This document shows positions 1 to 7,316 of a stretch of DNA of 64,000 nucleotides, piece by piece. The position numbers and the translations under genes are program-made. The stretch is from Frateuria edaphi (GTDB lineage Bacteria > Pseudomonadota > Gammaproteobacteria > Xanthomonadales > Rhodanobacteraceae): the NCBI RefSeq assembly GCF_021117405.1, contig NZ_CP088251.1, positions 1,178,001 to 1,242,000 of the forward strand, in the 5' to 3' direction. Every line of letters starts with the position of its first letter. The first letter of the stretch is position 1. The notes beneath the pieces were generated by a model, which ran no database searches, had not been told where the DNA came from, and was given only the letters and a program-made list of their open reading frames with translations.

Positions 1-368
1 GCGACTGGGCCTTCCGCGACATCACCGGGTTGTCCAAATGGAAGAAGAGTGAGGCAAGTGGCGTCCATGCCGAGGTGCTGATTATCCGTGCGTGGATTGC
101 CATGGGGGTGATCAACCAGGGGTTGTCCATCCCGCAGGCGACAGCTGCATTGCAGGGAAGGGCCATTTACGCGTCACAGCCGGCCTGCTGGTGCTGTCAC
201 GCACTGATGGGCCAGTTGGGCATCGTCCGTGGCAATGATGCGCTGGGCAAGAAGCCGCTGAGCGGATGGCGTCATCCACTGGGCGGACGCACCGTCCCCA
301 ATAGCGCGTTGCCCACGCAATCCTCGTCCATCAATGCGACATGGCTCAATGGCTCGATCAACTACTGA
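1..368 (+). CDS. C-terminal part of a deaminase-fold polymorphic toxin (5' end outside window)
   Basis: The frame is open from base 3 to a TGA at 366-368, so about 121 C-terminal residues of a longer protein are visible. They contain a cytidine-deaminase-type zinc signature: H-A-E at visible residues 22-24, and Q-P-A-C-W-C-C-H at 59-66, which satisfies CxxC (C62, C65). In the deaminase superfamily the His and two Cys bind zinc and the Glu is the proton shuttle. Deaminase domains of this kind are common as C-terminal warheads of T6SS, CDI and Rhs-type toxins. Position supports this: the fragment lies just upstream of a PAAR gene and a T6SS operon, and a small disrupted gene overlaps its 3' end as immunity genes often do. 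The substrate (DNA, RNA or nucleotide) cannot be told. The delivery domain is outside the window. I could not assign it to a named deaminase-toxin family. Confidence 0.6.
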   Translation, partial: DWAFRDITGLSKWKKSEASGVHAEVLIIRAWIAMGVINQGLSIPQATAALQGRAIYASQPACWCCHALMGQLGIVRGNDALGKKPLSGWRHPLGGRTVPNSALPTQSSSINATWLNGSINY

Positions 369-617
369 GAGCGGAAACGCGATTGCTGCTCGAGGCGGCC
401 GACCACCTGGCGGCTTGCCTGGCGGTGACGCACGTGAGGGTTGAGGCCGGGAAAACGGGCTGCAGCGAAGGATTGGCGACTTCTATGCGGCTCGGCGGCG
501 GACGCGGTAATCAGGATCGAAAACGAGGGTGCGACACCGGGACAGCCAGGCGCGGCTATGGATGCGTTCCTCGGCCACTGGAAACGGACCCAATACTGGC
601 GTACCGGGAACGATTGA
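341..617 (+). pseudogene. Frame-disrupted small gene in the immunity position downstream of the deaminase toxin
   Basis: An ATG at 341 lies inside the last codons of the toxin gene and opens a protein-like stretch beginning MAQWLDQLLRAETRLLLEAA. The coding look then moves between frames. Around 457-490 frame 1 reads GLQRRIGDFYAA, and from about 498 to the TGA at 615-617 frame 3 reads a convincing C-terminus ending FLGHWKRTQYWRTGND. Joining the three pieces gives a protein of roughly 90 residues. The second shift falls in a CGG-repeat run at 493-500. This is either a decayed immunity gene or an intact one with sequencing or assembly indels. I recognise no family. The immunity role is inferred only from the overlap with the toxin-like gene. 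Confidence 0.4.
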
Positions 618-708
618 ACGGAAGCTTCATCGCGCCAGGCCCGGCGGCCTCGGGGATCGCGGCGCCGCGCAGGATGGGACAGACAAACATCAATTCGGGG
701 GAAACGGT

Positions 709-1722
709 ATGCCGACTGCCAAACTGAGTCGCGAAGAATTCCTGGCGCTGGGCGAGCTCGCCAAGGCACGCCGGCAACTGCTGGTCAACATGTTCGCCGG
801 GACCCAGCTGAAATTCGGCCTGACGAGCCGGCTGTCCACCGCCAAGGAACTTCTCTCCAGCGGCAAGAAGGTCGTGTCCTCGACCCAGAAGCTGGCCAAG
901 GGCGGCAAGACGGTCGGCAAACTGGCCAGCCTGCCGGGCATGAGGGAAGCGGTCAGCGACTTCATCGTCGAGTGCGCCGACGTCGCCGGCATCGAAGACG
1001 TCATCGAGGCGGTGTCCGGCGAGGTCCTGTCAGAGCTGGTGGCCGAGATCACCCCGTACATGGGTGTCGTTACCAGTGGCGTGAAGCTCGTCAAGGCCGG
1101 CAAGGCCGTAGCCCAGGACGGCTACAACCTCTACAAGAGTTCGGACTACAAGCAGGGCTTCCGGCCGGGCGACCCCCTGGCCGCGGCGGAGGCGATCCAG
1201 GCGATCATCAAGCGCGACCTGGCGCGACACTCGGTGAAGCTGGGGCAGCAGAGCGTGGCCACGGGTGCCAAGATCGCCGGCCTGTTCGCCGACTTCGGCA
1301 CCGCCACCACCGCCGGCATCGGCGCGGCCAATGCGCTGGCCAGCCTGGGACTGCAGCTGTTCTCGCTGGGCCTGGACATCAAGGACATGCGTGCGGGCAA
1401 CAAGCGCCTGGCCACGCCGAACACGCTGGACCTGACCGTTTTCAACGAGTGCCCCGTGCTGGGTTGTTACCTGCTGACCTGCGCCGACACCTCGTCGGTG
1501 GCGAACATGTTCGTCGCGGACATCGGCCTGCCGGGCTGGATGGATCGCGTGGAGCAGATGAAGAAAAAACAGATGGACCCGATGCTCAAAATCGCCAGCA
1601 AGGACATCCAGGGATCGCGCCTACAGCTGGAGGGGCTTGCCAGCAACAAGGGCACGCATACCAAGAAGGGCTTCTTCGCCGGGGTCAAGAGCAAGGCGCT
1701 CAAACAAGTCGGGCTGGCCTGA
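709..1722 (+). CDS. Uncharacterised 337-aa protein upstream of PAAR
   Basis: The ATG at 709 follows a purine-rich GGGGGAAACGGT stretch. The frame is open further upstream to 529, but that part is low-quality sequence that overlaps the disrupted gene. The protein opens with a charged helix-rich region (LSREEFLALGELAKARRQLL), has several Lys/Gly-rich amphipathic stretches, and then an Ala/Gly/Leu-rich hydrophobic segment at about residues 195-225 that could be membrane-active. A Cys-containing stretch follows (NECPVLGCYLLTC, about 245-258), and the C-terminus is lysine-rich. No signal peptide and no recognisable enzyme motif were found. It lies between a toxin remnant and the PAAR gene, so a T6SS cargo or accessory role is possible. 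That is only inference from position. Confidence 0.75.
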   Translation: MPTAKLSREEFLALGELAKARRQLLVNMFAGTQLKFGLTSRLSTAKELLSSGKKVVSSTQKLAKGGKTVGKLASLPGMREAVSDFIVECADVAGIEDVIEAVSGEVLSELVAEITPYMGVVTSGVKLVKAGKAVAQDGYNLYKSSDYKQGFRPGDPLAAAEAIQAIIKRDLARHSVKLGQQSVATGAKIAGLFADFGTATTAGIGAANALASLGLQLFSLGLDIKDMRAGNKRLATPNTLDLTVFNECPVLGCYLLTCADTSSVANMFVADIGLPGWMDRVEQMKKKQMDPMLKIASKDIQGSRLQLEGLASNKGTHTKKGFFAGVKSKALKQVGLA

Positions 1723-2023
1723 CTCGCGGTGCCTGCCGACACCCCTGGCGCGTTCAGGCGTTTGGCCCACTTGGCTCCGCAGGCCAGCCCAAGGAGGCGT
1801 GACCGGATTTGCTCGCGTTTTACGAATTCACGTAATAGGCGCCGTTGGCCAGCCCGGCCGGTGGGCCACCGCCAGGGGAGCTACCGGTCGATCGGTAGCT
1901 GAAATCTAGGATGGCTGCCTTTCGCGGTAGAACCGGTGCTGCCGATGGTTGCCATTGGCGGGCCGGATACGGCGATTTCCGCTCGCCTTGCCGGGGCGGG
2001 CAACTTTCCAGTCGAGGAACCGC
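1723..2023. other. Intergenic stretch between the unknown gene and PAAR
   Basis: About 300 bases without a convincing gene. It holds an 8-bp stem hairpin at 1879-1900 and, at its end, the ribosome-binding site of the PAAR gene (CGAGGAAC at 2013-2020). A promoter for the PAAR gene is likely here, but I cannot place it with confidence. Confidence 0.5.
1879..1900. other. Inverted repeat (hairpin) upstream of PAAR
   Basis: AGCTACCG at 1879-1886 and CGGTAGCT at 1893-1900 form a perfect 8-bp stem with a 6-nt loop. No T-run follows, so it is not a canonical intrinsic terminator. It could be an operator or a structured leader for the PAAR transcript. Confidence 0.35.
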
Positions 2024-2311
2024 ATGCAACCTGCCGCCCGCCTCACCGACATGCACGTCTGCCCGATGATCACCGGCGTAGTGCCCCACGTGGGCGGCCC
2101 AATCACGGCGCCGGGCGCCCCGAAGGTGCTGATCGGCGGCCTGCCGGCCGCCCGCCTGGGCGACATGGCGACCTGCGTGGGCCCGCCCGACAGCATCATC
2201 CTGGGATCGCCGAAGGTCCTGATCGGTGGCCAGCCCGCTGCACGCATGGGCGACAGCTGCGCCCATGGCGGCACCATCGTGCTGGGCTGCTTCACGGTGT
2301 TGATCGCTTGA
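2024..2311 (+). CDS. PAAR-domain T6SS spike-tip protein
   Basis: A 95-aa single-domain PAAR protein. PAAR proteins cap the VgrG trimer, sharpen the T6SS spike and often recruit effectors. The protein starts MQPAARLTDMHVCPMI and carries two repeats of the family pattern: a PKVLIGGLPAARLGDMATC repeat and a PKVLIGGQPAARMGD repeat followed by CAHGG. The conserved His and Cys residues expected to bind zinc at the tip are present (H in DMHVCP, C in DMATC, C and H in CAHGG). The ATG at 2024 is chosen because GAGGAAC precedes it; an in-frame start farther upstream at 1949 adds an atypical Arg-rich leader. There is no C-terminal extension, so any effector must bind non-covalently. The next two genes are candidates for the same spike unit. 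Confidence 0.93.
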   Translation: MQPAARLTDMHVCPMITGVVPHVGGPITAPGAPKVLIGGLPAARLGDMATCVGPPDSIILGSPKVLIGGQPAARMGDSCAHGGTIVLGCFTVLIA

Positions 2312-2418
2312 TGCGCGGCGTCGCCAGGCGCGGGCGTCGGAGCTCACTGCGCAGGCTGGCGGCGGTCCTGGTCGCGCTGGCCGTATTTTGATCGTTTGGG
2401 TTGCCTGGGGTGCGCGCC

Positions 2419-2820
2419 ATGGGGTCGTTCGATCGACTGGTCCTGTTTTCCGAAGTGCATGGGACGGTGTTGCGGGACGGCCAACCCGTCGCCGGCGCGG
2501 AGCTCGTCCAGAAGGTGATCTGGTCGGACGACCCGGACGAGATTCCGCCGCAGCGCGCGACCCCCGACGCGACCGGCGCTTTTCGCTTCCCGGCCATCGA
2601 ACGCGGCGCCGGCCTGCGCCGGATGATCCCCGCCCAGCCGATGATGCTGCAGACCATCACCATCCATGTCGAAGGCCAGCATTACCTCGCCTGGCGCTAC
2701 GGAAAGGATTCCTACGACAACCGGTCGGAACTTGGCGGGCGGCCGTTGAACCTGGTGTGCGAATTGACGCGCGCGCCCGAACACGAGGGCAAGCACTACG
2801 GAATCTGCAAGGCCGTGTGA
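2419..2820 (+). CDS. DUF6795-like small protein, T6SS-associated
   Basis: A 133-aa protein with a carboxypeptidase-regulatory-like beta fold signature near its N-terminus: VHGTVLRDGQPVAGAELVQ at about residues 13-31, then TPDATGAFRFPAIER at about 53-67. This pattern resembles the DUF6795 family, which is often found beside VgrG and PAAR genes. The family assignment is from memory of the pattern, not a search. No signal peptide or catalytic motif is visible. The ATG at 2419 has GGGG 8 bases upstream; a TTG at 2401 in the same frame is less likely. It lies 107 bases after PAAR and before the TPR-methyltransferase, on the same strand, so the three may be co-transcribed. A chaperone, adaptor or immunity role is possible but unproven. 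Confidence 0.75.
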   Translation: MGSFDRLVLFSEVHGTVLRDGQPVAGAELVQKVIWSDDPDEIPPQRATPDATGAFRFPAIERGAGLRRMIPAQPMMLQTITIHVEGQHYLAWRYGKDSYDNRSELGGRPLNLVCELTRAPEHEGKHYGICKAV

Positions 2821-2947
2821 CACCCACGCGGCCTGGGCGACATCTTCAAAGGATGACGAGCGGATGGCGACGGAACTCTCACCAGCGCAGGCGGCCGAAA
2901 TCGCCGGCAGCACGTACCTGACGAGCCTGTTAGACGGAGGACGCACC

Positions 2948-4315
2948 GTGAAACGCGAACCTGCACATGCCTACCTTCGCCGGCCCGATCCCGCCGCGGC
3001 GGTGCGCGACCATCGCGGTGTCCTGCGCCAGGCCATGAACGCCCACCAGGCGGACGATCTGGACACGGCCGAGCGGCTCTACCACGAGGTGCTGGAGCTG
3101 CACGCCGCCCAGCCCGACGCGCTGCATTACCTGGGCGTGCTGTGCCACCAGCAGGGGCGCAGCGACGAGGGCGTGGAGCTCATCCGCACTGCGTTGAAGA
3201 TCACCCCGCGCCACCCGGACGCGCACAACAACCTGGGCAACATCCACAAGGAGTGCGGTCGGCCCGCCGAGGCGGAAGCCTGCTACCGGCGCGCGCTCGA
3301 ATGCGCTTCGGAGCATCACAACGCGCAGGGCAACCTGGCGGTGGTGCTGGAGGTGCAGGATCGCCTGGACGAGGCTTTCGAGGCATACGGCACGCTGCTT
3401 CAGCAGGCGCCGGACGACGCGCGCGGCCACTACCTGCTGGGCCTGTTCCTGCGCAACCACGCGCAGAGCATGGAGCACCTGGAACAGTCGGCCGAGTGCT
3501 TCCGCCGCGCGTTCGAGATCGATCCACGCAGCCTGCGCGCGCTGGAGGCGCTGGGCGTCACGCTGTACGCGCTCAAGCGCCACGACGAAGCCCGCCAGGT
3601 CTATCGCGACTGGCTCGCGCGCGAGCCGGACAATCCGGTGCCGCGCCACATGCTGGCCGCTTGCGGTGGCGCCGACGCGCCGCCGCGCGCCGACGATGAT
3701 TACGTGCGCGAGCTGTTCGACGGCTTCGCCGACAGTTTCGACGAGCAACTGCTGAAAAACCTGGATTACCGCGCGCCGCAGGTACTGGCCGCCGCGCTGG
3801 ACGGCGTATTGCCTGCTGCGCACGGAAGCCTGGACGTGCTCGATGCCGGTTGCGGCACGGGACTATGCGCGCCGCTGGTGCGTCCTCACGCGCGGCACCT
3901 GGTCGGCGTGGACCTGTCCGGCGGCATGGTCGAGAAGGCGCGCCTGCGCGGCGGTTACGACGCGCTGGAGGTGGCCGAACTGACCAGCTACCTGCAGGCG
4001 CATCCGGACGCCTATGACCTCGTGCTGTCGGCCGACACGCTGGTGTACTTCGGCCGGCTGGAAGAAGTGCTGGTCGCCGCGTACGCGGCCCTCCGGCCCG
4101 ATGGCTGGCTCGGATTCACCCTCGAGGCCAAGGCCGACGAGTCCGGAGAGCTGGAAATCACGCCGAGCGGGCGTTATCGCCACGGCCGCGGCTACGTCGA
4201 GCGCGTGCTGGCTTCCAGTGGCTTCGGGAACGTGCGCATCCAGGCCGACACGCTGCGCCGCGAAGCCGGCCAGGCGGTCGCCGGCTGGGTCGTGCTGGCA
4301 CAACGCCAGCCCTGA
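2948..4315 (+). CDS. TPR-repeat SAM-dependent methyltransferase
   Basis: About 455 aa. Residues about 20-245 contain tandem tetratricopeptide repeats (for example PDALHYLGVLCHQQGRSDEG and PDAHNNLGNIHKECGRPAEA). Residues about 260-455 are a class I methyltransferase with the SAM-binding motif LDAGCGTG at about 297-304, followed by the acidic strand end GVDLSGGM. The substrate is unknown; TPR-methyltransferases of this type are widespread and poorly defined. I prefer the GTG at 2948 because GGAGG sits 7 bases upstream, and the region between the alternative ATG (2864) and this GTG has a TTA codon that is rare here. It follows PAAR and the DUF6795-like gene closely, so it may modify a T6SS component or cargo, but it could also be independent of the T6SS. 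Confidence 0.85.
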   Translation: MKREPAHAYLRRPDPAAAVRDHRGVLRQAMNAHQADDLDTAERLYHEVLELHAAQPDALHYLGVLCHQQGRSDEGVELIRTALKITPRHPDAHNNLGNIHKECGRPAEAEACYRRALECASEHHNAQGNLAVVLEVQDRLDEAFEAYGTLLQQAPDDARGHYLLGLFLRNHAQSMEHLEQSAECFRRAFEIDPRSLRALEALGVTLYALKRHDEARQVYRDWLAREPDNPVPRHMLAACGGADAPPRADDDYVRELFDGFADSFDEQLLKNLDYRAPQVLAAALDGVLPAAHGSLDVLDAGCGTGLCAPLVRPHARHLVGVDLSGGMVEKARLRGGYDALEVAELTSYLQAHPDAYDLVLSADTLVYFGRLEEVLVAAYAALRPDGWLGFTLEAKADESGELEITPSGRYRHGRGYVERVLASSGFGNVRIQADTLRREAGQAVAGWVVLAQRQP

Positions 4316-4366
4316 GGATTGGCATCATGACGGGCCGGTACTCCGTCGTGCACCAAGCGCCGAGAC

Positions 4367-4861
4367 TCAGCGGCAGGCGCCGCCGTTGAGCGCATTGTCA
4401 GGATCGCAGCGAAGGCTCGTGCCGAGCGTATCCAGCCGTCCGCGGATGGCACCGGCGCACGCGACTTCGTGCCCGTTGCCGTCGGCGGTGGTCACGCGCA
4501 CGCCGGCCGTGCGCTGACCGTCTTCGGTGTAGTCGAACACCGCGTAGTCGACGTCCGCGTGGCTGAAGCCAACCTCGGTGCGTTCGGCCTGGTAGCGGGT
4601 GTAGTGCGCGTAACCCAGCTGGCGCAGGCCGTCGTTGGCGTCCGGCGGAAACGCCAGTTCCACCTTGGGGGCCCTGCCGTAGCGGTACTGCAAGGCGGAT
4701 GGCACGCTGCCGCACAGGCTGAGGGTCTTGCCCGGTGCAGTCCGGCAGCTGAAGTAGGTGGTTTCGCCTGCATGACAAAGATCCTCGGCGAGCGACGTGG
4801 CCGGACTCGTGCAAGAACCGGCCAACAGGCAAGCCAGTACCGTTTCAAGTCGGCGTCTCAT
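4367..4861 (-). CDS. Small secreted Cys-containing protein of unknown function
   Basis: A 164-aa protein with an N-terminal signal peptide (MRRRLETVLACLLAGSC...), probably cleaved near SLA-ED. LAGSC resembles a lipobox but has Ala at -3, so lipidation is uncertain. The mature part contains several cysteines and a pattern, YFSCRTAPGKTLSLCGS followed by LQYRYG and ELAFPPD, that I associate with a widespread family of periplasmic proteins without a known function. It lies downstream of and on the same strand as the LprI-domain protein and the muramidase-like effector. A second immunity or periplasmic accessory role is therefore plausible, but there is a 127-base gap and no direct evidence. Confidence 0.75.
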   Translation of the reverse strand: MRRRLETVLACLLAGSCTSPATSLAEDLCHAGETTYFSCRTAPGKTLSLCGSVPSALQYRYGRAPKVELAFPPDANDGLRQLGYAHYTRYQAERTEVGFSHADVDYAVFDYTEDGQRTAGVRVTTADGNGHEVACAGAIRGRLDTLGTSLRCDPDNALNGGACR

Positions 4862-4988
4862 GGCGAAGGCCTCCCGGCCGGATGATGCGGTCTACGGTGG
4901 TAGACCTGCGCGTGATAGCTCCGGCCGGCTTGATGTCGCCATCGATCTGGCGGTGGCCGTTACAGGCGGAGGTGGTCCACGGCGATCC

Positions 4989-5780
4989 TCATTGCTGCAT
5001 CAACTCGTCGATGCGGTCGCGCATGCTTTCGCCGAGGCAGTGGACATCCGTGCCACAGGCGTCACGCGAGCCGATCCACTGCCGTTGGGATTGGCGCAAG
5101 GTCGTGGCATCGTCGCTCGCCCGCGGCAAGGCGAATCGATAGGCTGCGGCCACGCTGCGGTCGTAGCCGGCGAGCGTCGCCGATGCACAGATGGTTCGTT
5201 CGGCGGCACTGTGCGCCTTCGCGCAGGGGAACGACGCGCGTATCGGTTCCTGGCTCTCCACTTTGCGCAACACCAGCACATAACCGCTGCCGTCGTAGTT
5301 CGTCAGCAGGCGGTCGGCGGAAGGCGTCACCATCCATGCATTGTTCCAGGGCGATCCGTCGGGCGTGCAGCGGACTTCCACAGGCGACACCGCCGCGTCG
5401 GCAAGCTGGATGCCGAAATCCGCAAGGGTCGGTTGCGCGGGCGTGTCGAAGGATTCGGGACGCGCAAAGCGATCGCCGATGAAGTGCTGCAGTTTGTCGA
5501 CCGGCAAAGCGGTGAAGGCAGGGGCGTCGCAGGTGCGCGAACCGTCGTCGAGCCGGATCCCCACATCATCGACGACGAGCTGGCGGCCGAGCAGCCGGGG
5601 GTCGTCAGGAAAGTACTGCCAGTGGGCCTGGTCCCGATGATCGACGGCCACCTGGACGACCTCCCAGCGCCCCTGCACCGTGGTCGGCGCCGTAGCGGCG
5701 ACGGCCTGCATGAGGGCAAAGCAGCCGATGCTCGATGCGAGCAGGCGCAGCGATGGGCGACGACGGTATGGGTGGCGCAT
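4989..5780 (-). CDS. Periplasmic LprI-domain protein, likely immunity protein for the adjacent muramidase
   Basis: A 263-aa protein starting MRHPYRRRPSLRLLASSIGC with a hydrophobic signal segment ending near AVAATA. The C-terminal 90 residues match the lysozyme-inhibitor LprI-like pattern (DUF1311): SFPCAKAHSAAERTICAS, then LRQSQRQWIGSRDACG and a final Cys (HCLGESM). The N-terminal half (about residues 35-165) is a separate domain that I do not recognise. LprI-type domains inhibit lysozymes in other bacteria. Its gene begins 14 bases after the stop of the GH19-fold effector gene, so the pair has the order, spacing and localisation expected of a T6SS effector and its periplasmic immunity protein. 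The start at 5780 gives the signal peptide; the frame is open farther upstream into the effector but without signal-like sequence. Confidence 0.82.
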   Translation of the reverse strand: MRHPYRRRPSLRLLASSIGCFALMQAVAATAPTTVQGRWEVVQVAVDHRDQAHWQYFPDDPRLLGRQLVVDDVGIRLDDGSRTCDAPAFTALPVDKLQHFIGDRFARPESFDTPAQPTLADFGIQLADAAVSPVEVRCTPDGSPWNNAWMVTPSADRLLTNYDGSGYVLVLRKVESQEPIRASFPCAKAHSAAERTICASATLAGYDRSVAAAYRFALPRASDDATTLRQSQRQWIGSRDACGTDVHCLGESMRDRIDELMQQ

Positions 5781-5794
5781 GGATGGGACTCGCC

Positions 5795-6838
5795 TCAGGA
5801 CTTTGCAGCTATCAGGATGGATTCGAACTGCTGCGCGATGCCGGCGATGTCCGCCGCATGGTCGCTGCCGTTGACCATGTGGCGTGCACCGACGTAATCG
5901 GTCTTGGCGCCGTGGAAGTAGGTCGCGAACTTCCTGCCGTTGGCAAAACCCTTGCCCGTCAGCATGCCGTGCGCCATGACCTTGTACGCGATCTGCGGCT
6001 GCAGCACGTCGTCGGGGTTCAGCAGGAGCTGGAGGCCGAGGTTCAACTCGGTGCTGGCCTTGGCGTAGTTCGACCACCAGGTCAGTTGCACGTAGCCGCG
6101 GCCGTAGTAGGCGTACTCGTCACCATCATCGTCTTTGTAAGCCGTAACGGCCTTCTGGGTTGGGGCCGCGCCCTGCTTCGCGCCGTGGGTGATCGCCTTG
6201 TACGTGCCCTCGGCCGTTACCGTGAACTGGTCGCCGTCCTGCTCGGTGACGCGCGCGCCTCCTTTGGGAAGGGATTTCACCTTTACCGGAAGGAAGTAAT
6301 TGCGATGTGCGCCATGGCCGACCTCCTCGACCGGTGACAGCGTGATCGCCCAGCGCTTCCGCGACCGCACCAGCGGCTTGCCGTTTTTGCCGACCACCGG
6401 TTTGTGATGCTTGTCCAGGACCGGCACGGATTCTTTCTTGAGCGACGTGGTTTCCCAGTACGCGGTGGCGAGCATGTAAGCGGTCCAGCGTACGTCGGTG
6501 ATGCGCGTGTCGGCTTCGATGAAGCCGACCAGGAGCTCCATCTGCGGAATCGCGGCTGCATCGTAGTGCGCGGATTTGCCGAACTCGCGAATGAAGCCCT
6601 CACGCAGCTTGATGCGGTCGAATGTCCCCTGCCACGCATAGATCGCGTTGGCGGCGTTGTCGGCCGCCGCTTGCGCTGCCGCCGATTTGCCCGGCGGGCG
6701 CAATCGTGGCTTGGCGCCCATGGCATGCGGAAGATGCGCGACGCTCCCTGCGGGATGGTGGCCCGGCAAGGCCTGCTGCGAGAGGGTGCCGGGGGCCGTT
6801 GGGTGAGCGTTGCGGTGGTGGCGCATGGGAGGTTCCAT
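5795..6838 (-). CDS. GH19-fold peptidoglycan hydrolase, candidate T6SS effector
   Basis: A 347-aa protein. Residues about 80-345 match the bacterial/phage branch of glycoside hydrolase family 19 (chitinase/endolysin fold): YMLATAYWETTSL holds the likely catalytic Glu, and YYGRGYVQLTWWSNY is the family signature. It ends in the usual GARHMVNGSDHAADIAGIAQ stretch. Endolysin-type GH19 enzymes cut the glycan strands of peptidoglycan. There is no signal peptide and no visible holin. With a secreted LprI-domain protein directly downstream and vgrG divergent upstream, T6SS delivery into the target periplasm is the best reading. The N-terminal 60 residues are His/Pro/Ala-rich and probably disordered, perhaps a loading segment. 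Met5 (6826) is an alternative start. Phage origin is the main alternative, but no phage genes surround it. Confidence 0.85.
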   Translation of the reverse strand: MEPPMRHHRNAHPTAPGTLSQQALPGHHPAGSVAHLPHAMGAKPRLRPPGKSAAAQAAADNAANAIYAWQGTFDRIKLREGFIREFGKSAHYDAAAIPQMELLVGFIEADTRITDVRWTAYMLATAYWETTSLKKESVPVLDKHHKPVVGKNGKPLVRSRKRWAITLSPVEEVGHGAHRNYFLPVKVKSLPKGGARVTEQDGDQFTVTAEGTYKAITHGAKQGAAPTQKAVTAYKDDDGDEYAYYGRGYVQLTWWSNYAKASTELNLGLQLLLNPDDVLQPQIAYKVMAHGMLTGKGFANGRKFATYFHGAKTDYVGARHMVNGSDHAADIAGIAQQFESILIAAKS

Positions 6839-7316
6839 CCGGTGGCGGTTCGCACCGATCCGGACCCGGTGGCGCGCGAACCGATTCTAGACGCGTTGCA
6901 CCCCCGCGCGCGTGCCTGCGATCGGCTTGGGGGAGCCAGCGGTCTTTGTCCTGCGGCTTGGCGTGGGAAAAGCCGGTTCATGCCGAACAATGGCTTTTCG
7001 ATCAACCATTTGTCGCTAGCGCTGCCGGCGCTGAATGTGGGTGACCTGAAATGCCCCCGATTTACGCACTAAGAACCATGGGGACTGCCTGCAGGTGCCG
7101 CAGGGCCTCGTAATGTTGTGGGCGCAAACCGCTGGCAACGGGGTTTGCGTGCATCGGTTGGCTTAAGGGGGCTTGGGATGCGTATCGACGGTGCTTGCGG
7201 CGGCGGACACGTCTGCCCGTGGCAGTGGCGCGGTGCTCGGGCACCCGCTTGTGTCCGGCCTGCGCGTCGCGCACGGCTCCATTTGCTCGCGATCGCAGGT
7301 TTTTGAGGGACTGGAC
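6839..7316. other. Divergent intergenic region between the effector and vgrG
   Basis: About 480 bases between divergently transcribed genes with no convincing coding sequence. It should hold promoters for both directions. Visible elements are an AT-richer stretch near 6975-7070, the 10-mer GATTTACGCA at 7059-7068 (also present upstream of tssA), an 8-bp inverted repeat at 7123-7149, and the vgrG ribosome-binding site (TGAGGGA, about 7304-7310). Confidence 0.6.
7123..7149. promoter_or_regulatory. Inverted repeat in the vgrG leader
   Basis: CGCAAACC (7123-7130) and GGTTTGCG (7142-7149) are perfect complements separated by 11 bases. The element is 168 bases before the vgrG start and could be a regulator site or an RNA stem. 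No protein can be assigned to it. Confidence 0.35.

Noticed and set aside
529-708. Longer start for the 337-aa protein
   Set aside because: The added 60 residues are Arg/Gly-rich and overlap better coding sequence in another frame; the ATG at 709 has a better leader.
7131-7148. Possible sigma-54 promoter (TGGCAA...TTTGC) before vgrG
   Set aside because: The distance between the GG and GC elements is one base too long, and the match overlaps an inverted repeat that explains the sequence.
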